Of a DNA stretch of 16,507 bases, positions 6,945-13,232 are shown piece after piece; position 1 is the first letter of the stretch, and the number at the start of each line of letters is the position of its first letter. Position numbers and translations under genes: made by a program. The DNA is from a bacterium (lineage in GTDB: Bacteria > UBP18 > UBA7526): contig JAUWYL010000024.1 of NCBI GenBank assembly GCA_030615855.1, positions 1 to 16,507 on the forward strand, given 5' to 3'. The notes beneath the pieces were generated by a model that was not told the origin of the DNA, ran no database searches, and saw only the letters and a list, made by a program, of their open reading frames with translations.

Positions 6945-7667
6945 ATGAAGCCCAGAAGTTTTCTGGAAAGTTTTAATAGCGCCGTAGAGGGAATCATCTA
7001 TGTCTTGAAGACCCAGAGGAATATGCGCATTCACTTCATCATCGCCATAATCATCTTAGTGGGTAGCCTCTTCCTCCGTCCCCGCCTCAGCCCCATGGAA
7101 CTCATGATCCTTTCCTTTACCATCGCTTTGGTCCTAATCACCGAGATGGTTAATACTGCCTTAGAGAAGACCATCGATCTTATGAATGATACCTACCACC
7201 CCTTAGCGCGTATCGCAAAGGACATCACTGCGGGGACGGTCTTGATTGTCTCCGTGGTAGCCATCGTGGTGGGATACCTTATCCTCTTCCGACGCTATTT
7301 AGCCCCGGGAATAGAGAGTGCTATGGCAAGCGTCAAGGCCTCCAGTGCTCATATTACCTTTGTCAGCCTTATGGTAGTGGTCTTAGTGGTAATCCTTTTT
7401 AAGGCCCTGGCTGCCAGATCCAGTGGTTTTATGTTAAGCGGGGGGATGCCCTCCCTCCATAGTGCCTTGGCGGGTGCCATCTGGGTAGTCTTATCCCTCA
7501 TTAGCGGCAATCCTATCGTCGTTGTCCTGGCCTTCATCCTGGCCTTCTTCGTTGCTCAATCGAGAATCGCCAAAGGCATCCATTCCTTAAGAGAAGTAGT
7601 CTTTGGTGCCCTTCTTGGAACATTGACCGCTCTCTTAATCTTCCAGCTCTTCAGGAGAATAATTTGA
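6945..7667 (+). CDS. DgkA-type lipid kinase fused to PAP2-like phosphatase
   Basis: A 240-residue integral membrane fusion. Residues 1-115 are prokaryotic DgkA: SFNSAVEGI near the start, RNMRIHF (25-31) and EMVNTALEKTIDLM (67-80), the active-site helix; the enzyme phosphorylates undecaprenol or diacylglycerol. Residues about 130-240 are PAP2-like: GGMPSLHSA with H172, then SRIAKGIHSLRE (206-217) with R207 and H213, the motif 3 nucleophile. Two changes from the consensus show: Leu171 where PSGH has Gly, and Glu217 where motif 3 usually has Asp. Kinase and phosphatase in one chain point to cycling of a lipid carrier between its phosphate and alcohol forms. The start has GAGGAG at 6937-6942. The stop TGA overlaps the TTG start of the next gene, so the two are coupled. 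Confidence 0.88.
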   Translation: MKPRSFLESFNSAVEGIIYVLKTQRNMRIHFIIAIIILVGSLFLRPRLSPMELMILSFTIALVLITEMVNTALEKTIDLMNDTYHPLARIAKDITAGTVLIVSVVAIVVGYLILFRRYLAPGIESAMASVKASSAHITFVSLMVVVLVVILFKALAARSSGFMLSGGMPSLHSALAGAIWVVLSLISGNPIVVVLAFILAFFVAQSRIAKGIHSLREVVFGALLGTLTALLIFQLFRRII

Positions 7668-8929
7668 ATAATTTAATAGGAAAGATAGTTGCTCTCATTC
7701 TCTTACTTGCTTTCTCTGCCTTCTTCTCTGGCTCAGAGACCGCTCTATTCTCTTTAAGTAAACTGCGCATCCGAAGACTGGAAGAGAGGAAGAGGAGGGG
7801 GATTGAGGTGGTGAAGAGGCTCCTGGAAGATCCCCATCGCCTGATAACCACCATCCTCATTGGAAATATGGTAGTCAACATCGCTGCCTCTACAGTAGTA
7901 ACTGCTATTGCGATTACTATGGCAACAAATCATGGTATACCTAATAGTATAGGTGTTGGTATATCTATAGGTGTGATAACCTTCCTCCTTTTGATCTTTG
8001 GCGAAATTACGCCCAAGACCTATGCCGTTCAGAATGCAGAGGCCATCAGCCTCCTGGTTGCCCGACCATTGGAGCTCTTTTCCATCATTATTCTTCCTCT
8101 ACGCCGGACGCTGGAATCGGCGAGCGATCTCTTCCTTCCCCTCTTCAGGAGTAAACACCCCCCTCGGGTCCCTTCGGTGACTGAGGATGAGATAAAGACC
8201 ATGGTTACCGTTGGTGAGAGGGAAGGGGTATTGGGGGGGGAGGAGAGGGAGATGATCCACTCCATCTTCAAGTTTACTGATACCCGGGCCTTTGAGACCA
8301 TGATCCCCCGCACAGATATGGTCTGTCTGGAAGTAGATGCTACGGTGGGAGAGGCCCTGGACCTCATAAGGAAGACCGGCCACTCCCGCATCCCGGTCTA
8401 TCAGGGGAGGGTGGATAATATGGTGGGGATTGTCTATGCCAAGGATATTCTCTCCCACTTCAAAAAGGAGAATTACCAGTTGAGACTCCGGGATTTAGTG
8501 CGTCCTCCTTACTTCATCCCTGAGAGTAAAAGAATTCCCAGCCTCTTAAAGGAGTTTCAGAGAAGAAAAATTCAGATGGCCCTGGTGGTCAATGAGTATG
8601 GAGGGATAGAGGGATTGGTTACCTTAGAGGACCTGGTGGAGGAGATCGTGGGCGAGATCCCTCCTGAGTATCGGAAGGAGGAGAGGCTCATTCAAAGGAT
8701 TGACAGACATACCCTGAGGGTATCCGGTCGCCTGGAGATCGATGAAGCGAATAGGGTGCTCAAGTTAAGGCTCCCGGAGAATGGCTTTGAAACCATCGGG
8801 GGCTTCATCTTCAACCTCATCGGCCGCATCCCTAAAGAGGGGGAAGAGATAAATTATAGGAAACTCTCCTTCATCATTGAGAAGGCTACCCCCAAGAGAA
8901 TCCTCTCTGTGAGGATAAAGAGGAGATAA
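7664..8929 (+). CDS. CNNM/CBS-domain membrane protein (hemolysin C/CorB-like), full length
   Basis: A 421-residue member of the CNNM (DUF21)-CBS-CorC_HlyC family, linked to Mg2+/Co2+ transport or efflux. Order: CNNM membrane domain (1-about 165) with FFSGSETALFSL (20-31) and the FGEITPKTYA motif (112-121); a CBS pair (213-263 and 278-332) with SRIPVY and LVTLEDLVEEIVGEI; and a CorC_HlyC domain (about 347-419). CBS pairs in this family bind adenine nucleotides, so the protein may sense ATP-Mg. The start is TTG at 7664: AGGAG at 7653-7657 precedes it by 6 nt and it overlaps the preceding TGA as TTGA. A paralogue follows directly. It is often annotated as hemolysin, but nothing here supports a toxin role. 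Confidence 0.9.
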   Translation: MNNLIGKIVALILLLAFSAFFSGSETALFSLSKLRIRRLEERKRRGIEVVKRLLEDPHRLITTILIGNMVVNIAASTVVTAIAITMATNHGIPNSIGVGISIGVITFLLLIFGEITPKTYAVQNAEAISLLVARPLELFSIIILPLRRTLESASDLFLPLFRSKHPPRVPSVTEDEIKTMVTVGEREGVLGGEEREMIHSIFKFTDTRAFETMIPRTDMVCLEVDATVGEALDLIRKTGHSRIPVYQGRVDNMVGIVYAKDILSHFKKENYQLRLRDLVRPPYFIPESKRIPSLLKEFQRRKIQMALVVNEYGGIEGLVTLEDLVEEIVGEIPPEYRKEERLIQRIDRHTLRVSGRLEIDEANRVLKLRLPENGFETIGGFIFNLIGRIPKEGEEINYRKLSFIIEKATPKRILSVRIKRR

Positions 8930-9924
8930 TGATAATCTGGATCATACTGGCCATAGGATTCTGTTTACTGCTTGCTGCTTTCTTCTCTGGCACAGAGACG
9001 GGAATGGTATCTGTGAGTCGTATCCGGGTGAGACATCTTGTGGAGAAGGGATCGAAGCGGGCTCAGATTGTGGAGAACCTTCTCAAGAACCCAGATCGCA
9101 TGTTGGCCGCTACCCTGGTGGGAACAAATATCTCTTTAGTCACGGGAAGCGCTCTGGCCACCCTTCTACTGGCGAGCTATTCTCCAGATAAGGCAGCGCT
9201 TCTGGCTACTCTTATCATGTCTCCCCTGGTCATTATCTTTGCTGAGATTATCCCCAAGACGGTCTATCGCTATCATACAGACTACCTTACTTTCGCTTCA
9301 GCCTATCCTCTCAAGTGGGCCTGTGACATCTTTCGTCCTTTAATCTATTTCTTCACCTTTATTACCAATGGGATCATTCGGTTGTTGAGAGGGAAGAAAA
9401 GAATAAAGAGCCCCTATGTTACCCGGGAAGAATTACAATCTTTGGTGGGGATGGGTAGAAGGGAGGGGGTGCTCGAGACTACAGAGGAGGAACTCATCCA
9501 TCGGGTCTTTGAAATGGAAGAGACTAACATAGATAAGACCATGGTTCCCAGAGAAAAGATAATAGCCGTGAAAGAGGAAACCCCTTTAGAGGAGGTCTTG
9601 AGTCTGGCCATTAAGAAGGGTTTTGTCCGCATCCCGGTCTATAAGAAAGATATAAAACATATTACGGGAATCGTGCATGTCAAGGACCTTCTATCCTATC
9701 CAAAGAGCGAAAGGGAGAAAATGAGGGCAAAGGAGGTCATGCATCCCGCCCACTATAGCTCCTCAGATAAGAAGGTGAGCCAGCTCCTAAATACCCTTCG
9801 TCTGGCAAGAATCCACATGGTCATCGTGGTAGATAAGAGGAAAGAGACTTTAGGGTTGGTTACCATTGAGGACCTCTTAGAGGAGATTGTGGGCGAGATA
9901 GAGGAGGAGTACCGTGTGGTCTAA
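8929..9924 (+). CDS. Second CNNM/CBS membrane protein, lacking the CorC domain
   Basis: A 331-residue paralogue of the preceding gene. It has the CNNM domain (1-about 155) with FFSGTETGMVSVSR (18-31) and FAEIIPKT (104-111), and a CBS pair (205-256 and 268-323) ending in LVTIEDLLEEIVGEIEEEYRVV. It stops there: the C-terminal CorC_HlyC domain of its neighbour is absent. The cut is clean, right after the conserved GEI-x-EEY, and the next gene starts at once, so it is a natural short form rather than a frameshift. The ATG overlaps the previous stop (TAATG) with AGGAG at 8921-8925. Tandem CNNM pairs occur in other bacteria and may form heterodimers; that is inference here. Confidence 0.88.
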   Translation: MIIWIILAIGFCLLLAAFFSGTETGMVSVSRIRVRHLVEKGSKRAQIVENLLKNPDRMLAATLVGTNISLVTGSALATLLLASYSPDKAALLATLIMSPLVIIFAEIIPKTVYRYHTDYLTFASAYPLKWACDIFRPLIYFFTFITNGIIRLLRGKKRIKSPYVTREELQSLVGMGRREGVLETTEEELIHRVFEMEETNIDKTMVPREKIIAVKEETPLEEVLSLAIKKGFVRIPVYKKDIKHITGIVHVKDLLSYPKSEREKMRAKEVMHPAHYSSSDKKVSQLLNTLRLARIHMVIVVDKRKETLGLVTIEDLLEEIVGEIEEEYRVV

Positions 9925-10525
9925 GATAAGAGGATATTTTCTAACCGGCTTGGTTGCTGTTCTGCCTCTGGTGGTTACTATCTGGATACTCTATCGTATC
10001 TTCCTCTTCATAGATAAGCGCCTGACGGCCATCATTGAGCCCTTCGATCTTCCCCTGCCCTGGCTCTGGATGGGGAAGGGGCTGACCCTCTTAGCCATTC
10101 TCATCCTGATCCTCTTAGTAGGACTCTTTGTGCGCAATATCATTGGGAGAAGGCTCCTTACCTGGGGAGAGGGACTGCTCTATAGGGTCCCCATCGTGCG
10201 CCGCATCTATCCCTTCGTCCGGCAGGTATCGAATGCTCTCTTGGGTCAAAAGAAGAAGTTCTTCCAAAGGGTGGTCTTGGTGGAATATCCCAGAAAGGGG
10301 GTCTACTCCTTAGGCTTCGTTACCAAGGAGGCAGCGCCTGAGATTGGAAAGAAGACCAAGAAGAGATTGCTTACTATCTTCATCTCCACTACCCCCAATC
10401 CCACAAGTGGGGTGCTCATGCTCTTTCCTGAAAAAGATACCATCCCTTTGGAGATGAGTGTTGAGGAAGGGATGAAGCTCATCGTCTCTGGCGGAACGGT
10501 CATTCCACCGACAAAGAAGTCTTGA
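9914..10525 (+). CDS. DUF502 family membrane protein
   Basis: A 203-residue protein of the DUF502 family, function unknown. The N-terminus KIRGYFLTGLVAVLPLVVTIWILYRIF is the usual first helix. A second helix spans about 55-75 (GLTLLAILILILLVGLFV), followed by NIIGRRLLTWGEGLLYRVPIVRRIYPFVRQV, the family's best conserved stretch. The remainder is a soluble domain with VVLVEYPRKGVYSLGFVT and FISTTPNPTSGVLMLFPE, both typical. The GTG start at 9914 overlaps the end of the previous gene by 11 bp and has GGAGGAG at 9902-9908. It closes the tightly coupled set that begins at 6945. An alternative start further in would remove the first membrane helix. Confidence 0.88.
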   Translation: MWSKIRGYFLTGLVAVLPLVVTIWILYRIFLFIDKRLTAIIEPFDLPLPWLWMGKGLTLLAILILILLVGLFVRNIIGRRLLTWGEGLLYRVPIVRRIYPFVRQVSNALLGQKKKFFQRVVLVEYPRKGVYSLGFVTKEAAPEIGKKTKKRLLTIFISTTPNPTSGVLMLFPEKDTIPLEMSVEEGMKLIVSGGTVIPPTKKS

Positions 10526-10577
10526 CCCCGCTCCTTCTTTGTAACATAATTTCTATGTCTGACGAAGGGGCGGGGTT
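10511..10577 (+). terminator. Two mutually exclusive hairpins at the end of the DUF502 gene
   Basis: ACAAAGAAG (10511-10519) is the exact reverse complement of CTTCTTTGT (10534-10542). The strand 10522-10537 (GACCCCGCTCCTTC, spanning the stop codon) pairs instead with GAAGGGGCGGGGTT (10564-10577), with one G.U. Both use 10534-10537, so only one can form. The GC-rich second stem is the likely transcription stop, but no U-run follows it. Called a terminator only by position and strength. Confidence 0.45.
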
Positions 10578-10604
10578 GACAGTCATAACAAATAATACTA
10601 TAAG
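10576..10604 (+). promoter_or_regulatory. Predicted sigma70 promoter for the DUF4190 gene
   Basis: TTGACA at 10576-10581 is a perfect -35 box. After exactly 17 bp comes TATAAG at 10599-10604, five of six for the -10 box, with an AT-rich spacer. It lies just after the DUF502 hairpin, whose right arm it overlaps, and would give a leader of about 240 nt. Best promoter candidate in the window. Confidence 0.6.
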
Positions 10605-10620
10605 TTAAGTAGTAAGAAAG

Positions 10621-10735
10621 TAGAAGAGTATCAGATTGCCAGAATATCAGATAAAGAAGGCCAGATATCAGAAAGTCAGATTGAATCTGATTTCTGAATT
10701 CTCATTCTGATACTCTGATGTTCTGATAATCTGTG
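10621..10735. repeat. CAGA/TCTG foldback repeat
   Basis: The left arm repeats ATCAGA and CCAGA words; the right arm repeats TCTGAT. They meet at CAGATT-G-AATCTG (10677-10689), a perfect 6-bp stem with a one-base loop. The arms remain approximately complementary outward, so about 100 nt of transcript could form one long imperfect hairpin. It lies inside the predicted leader of the DUF4190 gene. Confidence 0.55.
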
Positions 10736-10783
10736 ATTAGACGAGACAAGCGAAGCGCATCGTCATATTCTCAAAGGTTCGCA

Positions 10784-10833
10784 ATTATCTGTGATCTATG
10801 CAGATCTGTAGATTATCTGTGTGAATCTGTGTC
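10784..10833 (+). repeat. ATCTGTG word leader before the DUF4190 gene
   Basis: Five or so degenerate copies of ATCTGTG in a 50-bp stretch. ATTATCTGTGATCT at 10784-10797 is identical to 13176-13189 in front of glyS, and both leaders continue with GTGTGAATCTGT and end in GTCT[A/T]AGGAGG. The repeat sits directly against the ribosome-binding site. Confidence 0.6.
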
Positions 10834-10850
10834 TAAGGAGGTGATTAGAG

Positions 10851-11195
10851 ATGGTAGAAAAGGCGGGAATCAGTGGTAGGTCCATCGCCTCTATGGTGGT
10901 GGGGATATGCAGTCTGCCTCTTTTCATTCCCATCCCCCTTCCGGGAATGATTCCCGGATTGGGTCTTATCCTGGGAATCGTGGCCATCGTCTTAGCGGCC
11001 ATAGAGTTGAAAGCCATTGCTAAGGGGAAGGTAGACCCCAGAAGCAGGGGATTTGCTGTTGCTGGGATGGCAACGGGAATCATGGGAACACTATCTGGAG
11101 TGCTCTTCATCGTCTTCTTCGGGGCAGTTGCTTCTACTGTATTAGCAGCAATTGCTGCTGCCTTAAAGAGTGGTCAGATTCCCATTCCCAAATAA
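10851..11195 (+). CDS. Small DUF4190-like membrane protein
   Basis: A 114-residue protein of two hydrophobic blocks (about 12-52 and 67-104) joined by a short polar loop AIAKGKVDPRSRG. The pattern S-x-A-S-M-V-V-G-I ... GLGLILGIVAIVLAAIELKAIAKG ... RGFAVAGMATGIMGTL fits DUF4190, a family of unknown function in which a Gly-rich hairpin crosses the membrane. The first block carries a Pro-rich turn (PLFIPIPLPGMIPG). AAGGAGGTGA at 10835-10844 is a near-complete anti-16S match, the strongest ribosome-binding site in the window, so high translation is likely. It appears to be transcribed separately from the genes before it. Real gene: high certainty; family: moderate. Confidence 0.75.
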   Translation: MVEKAGISGRSIASMVVGICSLPLFIPIPLPGMIPGLGLILGIVAIVLAAIELKAIAKGKVDPRSRGFAVAGMATGIMGTLSGVLFIVFFGAVASTVLAAIAAALKSGQIPIPK

Positions 11196-11395
11196 ATAAA
11201 CACGGATTAGCGCGGATAACAACACGGATTACAGGATGCGCTTCGTTAGCATCCTAGAGAGCATCAAATTGATTAATACTTAATCATCAACGGCGGAGAA
11301 CAAAGTGCGCCGTTTAATATTAAGCATTGACACGGATTTAATCTGTGATCATCTGTAAAAAATCTGTGATTATCCGTGTATCAGAGGAGGTATTT
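11196..11395. repeat. 200-bp spacer with three hairpins inside inverted ATCCGTG words
   Basis: The left end (about 11200-11233) carries CACGGATTA words, the reverse complement of the TAATCCGTG words at the right end (11334-11380). Between them lie three perfect 7-bp stems: AGGATGC/GCATCCT (11233-11239, 11249-11255), TGATTAA/TTAATCA (11270-11276, 11280-11286) and AACGGCG/CGCCGTT (11289-11295, 11308-11314). TTGACA occurs at 11327, but without a good -10. GAGGAGG (about 11384-11390) is the ribosome-binding site of the next gene. It may be a structured RNA leader or a small repeat element. Confidence 0.55.
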
Positions 11396-11749
11396 ATGGC
11401 GAAGAAAAAGAAAGGGAAAAAAGTCGAGAAGAAAATCGAGAAGGGAAAAGAGATTGAAGAGGGAAAGGTCTTCGCAGCCCTTTCTTATCTCTGGCTTCTG
11501 AGCGTCATTATTCTCTTTGGCAAGAAAGAGAATAAGTTCGTTGCCTTCCACGCCAAGCAAGGAGTGGTACTATTCGGCTGCATCATCGCTGGCTGGGTCA
11601 TCTGCTTAATCCCTTATGTGAGATTCTTAGGTTGGATAGTAAGGATCACCTGCTGGGCAGGGATGCTCATCGGGATTATTAAGTCCTTGGCTGGAGAGAA
11701 GTACAAAATTCCTTTGGCCGGTGATTTGGCAGAGAAGATTAAAATATAA
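11396..11749 (+). CDS. Small DUF4870/Tic20-like membrane protein
   Basis: A 117-residue protein. The first 22 residues are a Lys/Glu-rich cytoplasmic tail (MAKKKKGKKVEKK...). Then comes KVFAALSYLWLLSVIILFGKKENKFVAFHAKQGVVLFGCIIAGW, the characteristic start of DUF4870/Tic20-like proteins, in which F-x-x-x-H-A-K/R-Q-G/A is the hallmark. Two further helices follow (about 62-80 and 83-100), and the end KYKIPLAGDLAEKIKI also fits. The function of bacterial members is unknown. The frame is open from 11345, but the ATG at 11396 has GAGGAGG just upstream and starts the conserved domain sensibly. The upstream codons fall in ATCTGTG repeat DNA. Confidence 0.78.
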   Translation: MAKKKKGKKVEKKIEKGKEIEEGKVFAALSYLWLLSVIILFGKKENKFVAFHAKQGVVLFGCIIAGWVICLIPYVRFLGWIVRITCWAGMLIGIIKSLAGEKYKIPLAGDLAEKIKI

Positions 11750-11840
11750 GGTAGGAAAGTAAAAAAAGAAGAAGAGTAGGAAAGTAGCGATGCTATTTAC
11801 TACTTTGTTACTTTCTTACTTCCGAGCGAAGCGAGGAGAG
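11750..11840. repeat. Foldback word-repeat spacer with YGARCGMAGYGAGG box before recO
   Basis: The left arm repeats GTAGGAAAGTA words and the right arm TACTTTCTTACTTCC, its reverse complement. They meet at TAGC-GAT-GCTA (11785-11795). The box CGAGCGAAGCGAGG at 11823-11836 follows and provides the recO ribosome-binding site. Same plan as the spacer at 6853-6944, with different words. Confidence 0.6.
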
Positions 11841-12548
11841 ATGCCCCCCCAGAAGACTCAAGGTATCGTTCTCGGTTTTACGGACTGGCATGAAACCTCA
11901 AAGATCGTCACTTTCTATACTAAGGATTTCGGCAAGATAAGAGGGGTAGCCAAGGGAGCAAGAAGAAAGAAATCGAAGTTCAGCCCTTTGGAGATCTTAA
12001 GTCATCATATTATCGTCTTTTATAAAAGGGAAGATAAGGATTTATGTACCTTAAGTGAGTGCCAGACAAAGGAAACCTTTCCCAATATCAGAAAAGATGT
12101 AAAGAAAGTTGCTTACGGAGCTTACTTAGCAGAATTGATAGATGCCGTCTCTACCAGTGAAAAGAGCGAAGCACTCTTCGATTTATTTTTGAAAGCACTC
12201 CATTTTTTAGAAAGAAGAGAGGATTCTGAGATCATCATTCGCGCCTTTGAGACCCGCCTCTTAGATATCTTGGGATTTGGACTTCATCTCGATAATTGTC
12301 TCATCTGCAAGAAGAGACTAAAAGAAAATTTTAAGTTTAATCCTGGCTTAGGGGGGGTAATCTGTATCCATCATCCCCAGGATGGGATAAGGATTTCAGA
12401 AGAGACCAGGAATTTTTTAAGGAATCCCGGAATCAAAAAGACCTCTTCAGAAACGAGGAAAGAACTAAAAACCGTTCTCCAGAATTCCATCCATTATCAT
12501 ATTGGAAAGAGGCTCAAATCCCTGGACTTTTTGGAAGCAATAGAATAG
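11841..12548 (+). CDS. recO: DNA repair protein RecO
   Basis: A 235-residue RecFOR pathway protein that loads RecA on SSB-coated single-stranded DNA. The N-terminal OB fold is clear: KTQGIVLGFTDWHETSKIVTFYTKDFGKIRGVAKGARRKKSKF (5-47), including the basic DNA-binding end. A helical domain follows. The zinc-finger region has C153-x2-C156 and C175 with H177/H178 where many RecOs have a fourth Cys (CLICKKRL ... GGVICIHH), so zinc may be held by Cys3His. The length is normal. ATG 11841 is preferred over ATG 11790: the earlier one lies in the centre of the foldback repeat and adds residues unlike RecO. GAGGAG at 11833-11838 is close to the start. recO before glyS matches the Firmicutes order, although era is not present here. 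Confidence 0.92.
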   Translation: MPPQKTQGIVLGFTDWHETSKIVTFYTKDFGKIRGVAKGARRKKSKFSPLEILSHHIIVFYKREDKDLCTLSECQTKETFPNIRKDVKKVAYGAYLAELIDAVSTSEKSEALFDLFLKALHFLERREDSEIIIRAFETRLLDILGFGLHLDNCLICKKRLKENFKFNPGLGGVICIHHPQDGIRISEETRNFLRNPGIKKTSSETRKELKTVLQNSIHYHIGKRLKSLDFLEAIE

Positions 12549-12656
12549 GGCTATCCGGTTATCAGGTGATCAGGTTATCGGTGATCGGTAATAAAGGAAA
12601 CGGAGAAATGAGAAGGGTTAACCGAAACCGGTTGACCCAGGAAAGGAAGGAAGAGA
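12549..12656. other. Spacer with GGTTATCGG words, a hairpin and a possible leader peptide
   Basis: Bases 12551-12590 repeat GGTTATCAGGTGATCAGG and GGTGATCGG words. GGGTTAACCG (12615-12624) faces CGGTTGACCC (12629-12638), 10 bp with one G.U and a 4-base loop. A short frame, ATG 12608 to TAG 12662-12664 (18 codons, GGAG before it), spans the hairpin and overlaps the next start codon. Coding is unproven. Confidence 0.4.
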
Positions 12657-13139
12657 ATGCGTAGCGATCGAAAGTCAATTTTGTGCGGTTGGAAGTGGGC
12701 AATATGTGTGGCCGGTTTGATATCTTTGACTGCACTTGTTGTCACAGGGTGTGGTTCGCGGTTTCGGAAGCTGCCTGAGTCGGAAGTCGACACTGAGATG
12801 AAATTAGTGGCCGAGCGTATTGCCACTAATATTCTTGTGTCGCAGAGAGATGGGCGGTTTGAACCATTGGGCGATGAGGCCACACTAGCTATGCGTTCAG
12901 GCCTAACGCCCGAAAAGCAAAAGGAAGCATATGAAACCATCAAAGGAATGTTTGGTGACTTTCAGTCTATGGAGTACGTTGAAACCTGGGTGCCGACAGA
13001 CGGCTCGCTGTTGGTCATCTATCGTTTCAAAGGGTGCTTTTCAAAAAGTAAAGCCAGACCAGAAATTCGGGCTGTGATGGACGGCGAAGGGAAATTGGCA
13101 GGTTTTTGGATTAAACCCTGGAGAGCCAAAGTTCAGTAA
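12657..13139 (+). CDS. Putative lipoprotein, DUF3887-like
   Basis: A 160-residue exported protein. A basic N-terminus (MRSDRK) and a hydrophobic stretch end in VVTGC, a fair lipobox (Cys at about 32), longer than usual. The mature part has a helix (DTEMKLVAERIATNIL), a GLTPEKQKEAYETIKGMFGDFQS segment, strands, and a last strand reading VMDGEGKLAGFWIKP. That order (helix, EK...W/Y..I....G.F, then dG-K-aG-f-i.P) resembles DUF3887, a small domain of unknown function; the match is tentative. Codon use differs from its neighbours: CGT, CGA, CGG for Arg and GTC, GCG, TCG are frequent, while AGA/AGG dominate elsewhere. It stands between recO and glyS, which are usually adjacent, so it may be a late arrival. 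GGAAGGAAGAG precedes the ATG. Confidence 0.65.
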   Translation: MRSDRKSILCGWKWAICVAGLISLTALVVTGCGSRFRKLPESEVDTEMKLVAERIATNILVSQRDGRFEPLGDEATLAMRSGLTPEKQKEAYETIKGMFGDFQSMEYVETWVPTDGSLLVIYRFKGCFSKSKARPEIRAVMDGEGKLAGFWIKPWRAKVQ

Positions 13140-13164
13140 ATTTTACGACCGCTTGCTTTTGAGT

Positions 13165-13217
13165 CAAAATCCGTGATTATCTGTGATCTGTGTGAATCTG
13201 TATTCAATCCGTGTCTT
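13165..13217 (+). repeat. ATCTGTG/ATCCGTG word leader before glyS
   Basis: Degenerate ATCYGTG copies fill 13168-13216 and end against AGGAGG (13218-13223). The stretch shares a perfect 14-mer, ATTATCTGTGATCT (13176-13189), and the GTGTGAATCTGT piece with the leader at 10784-10833. No T-box features fit in the 93-bp gap after the lipoprotein gene. Confidence 0.6.
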
Positions 13218-13232
13218 AGGAGGATTTTTTAA

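Larger units (their letters stand above)
10526..10850. other. 325-bp spacer: hairpin, promoter, repeats, leader
   Basis: The longest gene-free stretch. In order it holds the right arm of the DUF502 end hairpin (10564-10577), a sigma70-type promoter (10576-10604), an AGTAAGAAAGTAGAAGAG word run (about 10609-10628), a large CAGA/TCTG foldback (10629-10735), a short GACGA/TCGTC hairpin with an AAGCGAAGCG core (about 10740-10765), and ATCTGTG words (10784-10833) leading to a very strong ribosome-binding site. No ORF of note. Confidence 0.6.

Noticed and set aside
8029-8458. Two overlapping - strand frames of about 120 codons
   Set aside because: Shadows of the CNNM/CBS gene; no ribosome-binding site or recognisable product.
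11327-11356. Promoter with TTGACA at 11327
   Set aside because: No acceptable -10 box at 16-18 bp; the TTGACA comes from a chance join of repeat words.
13140-13232. T-box riboswitch before glyS
   Set aside because: The gap is 93 bases of ATCTGTG words, with no room for a specifier stem or T-box sequence and no terminator hairpin.
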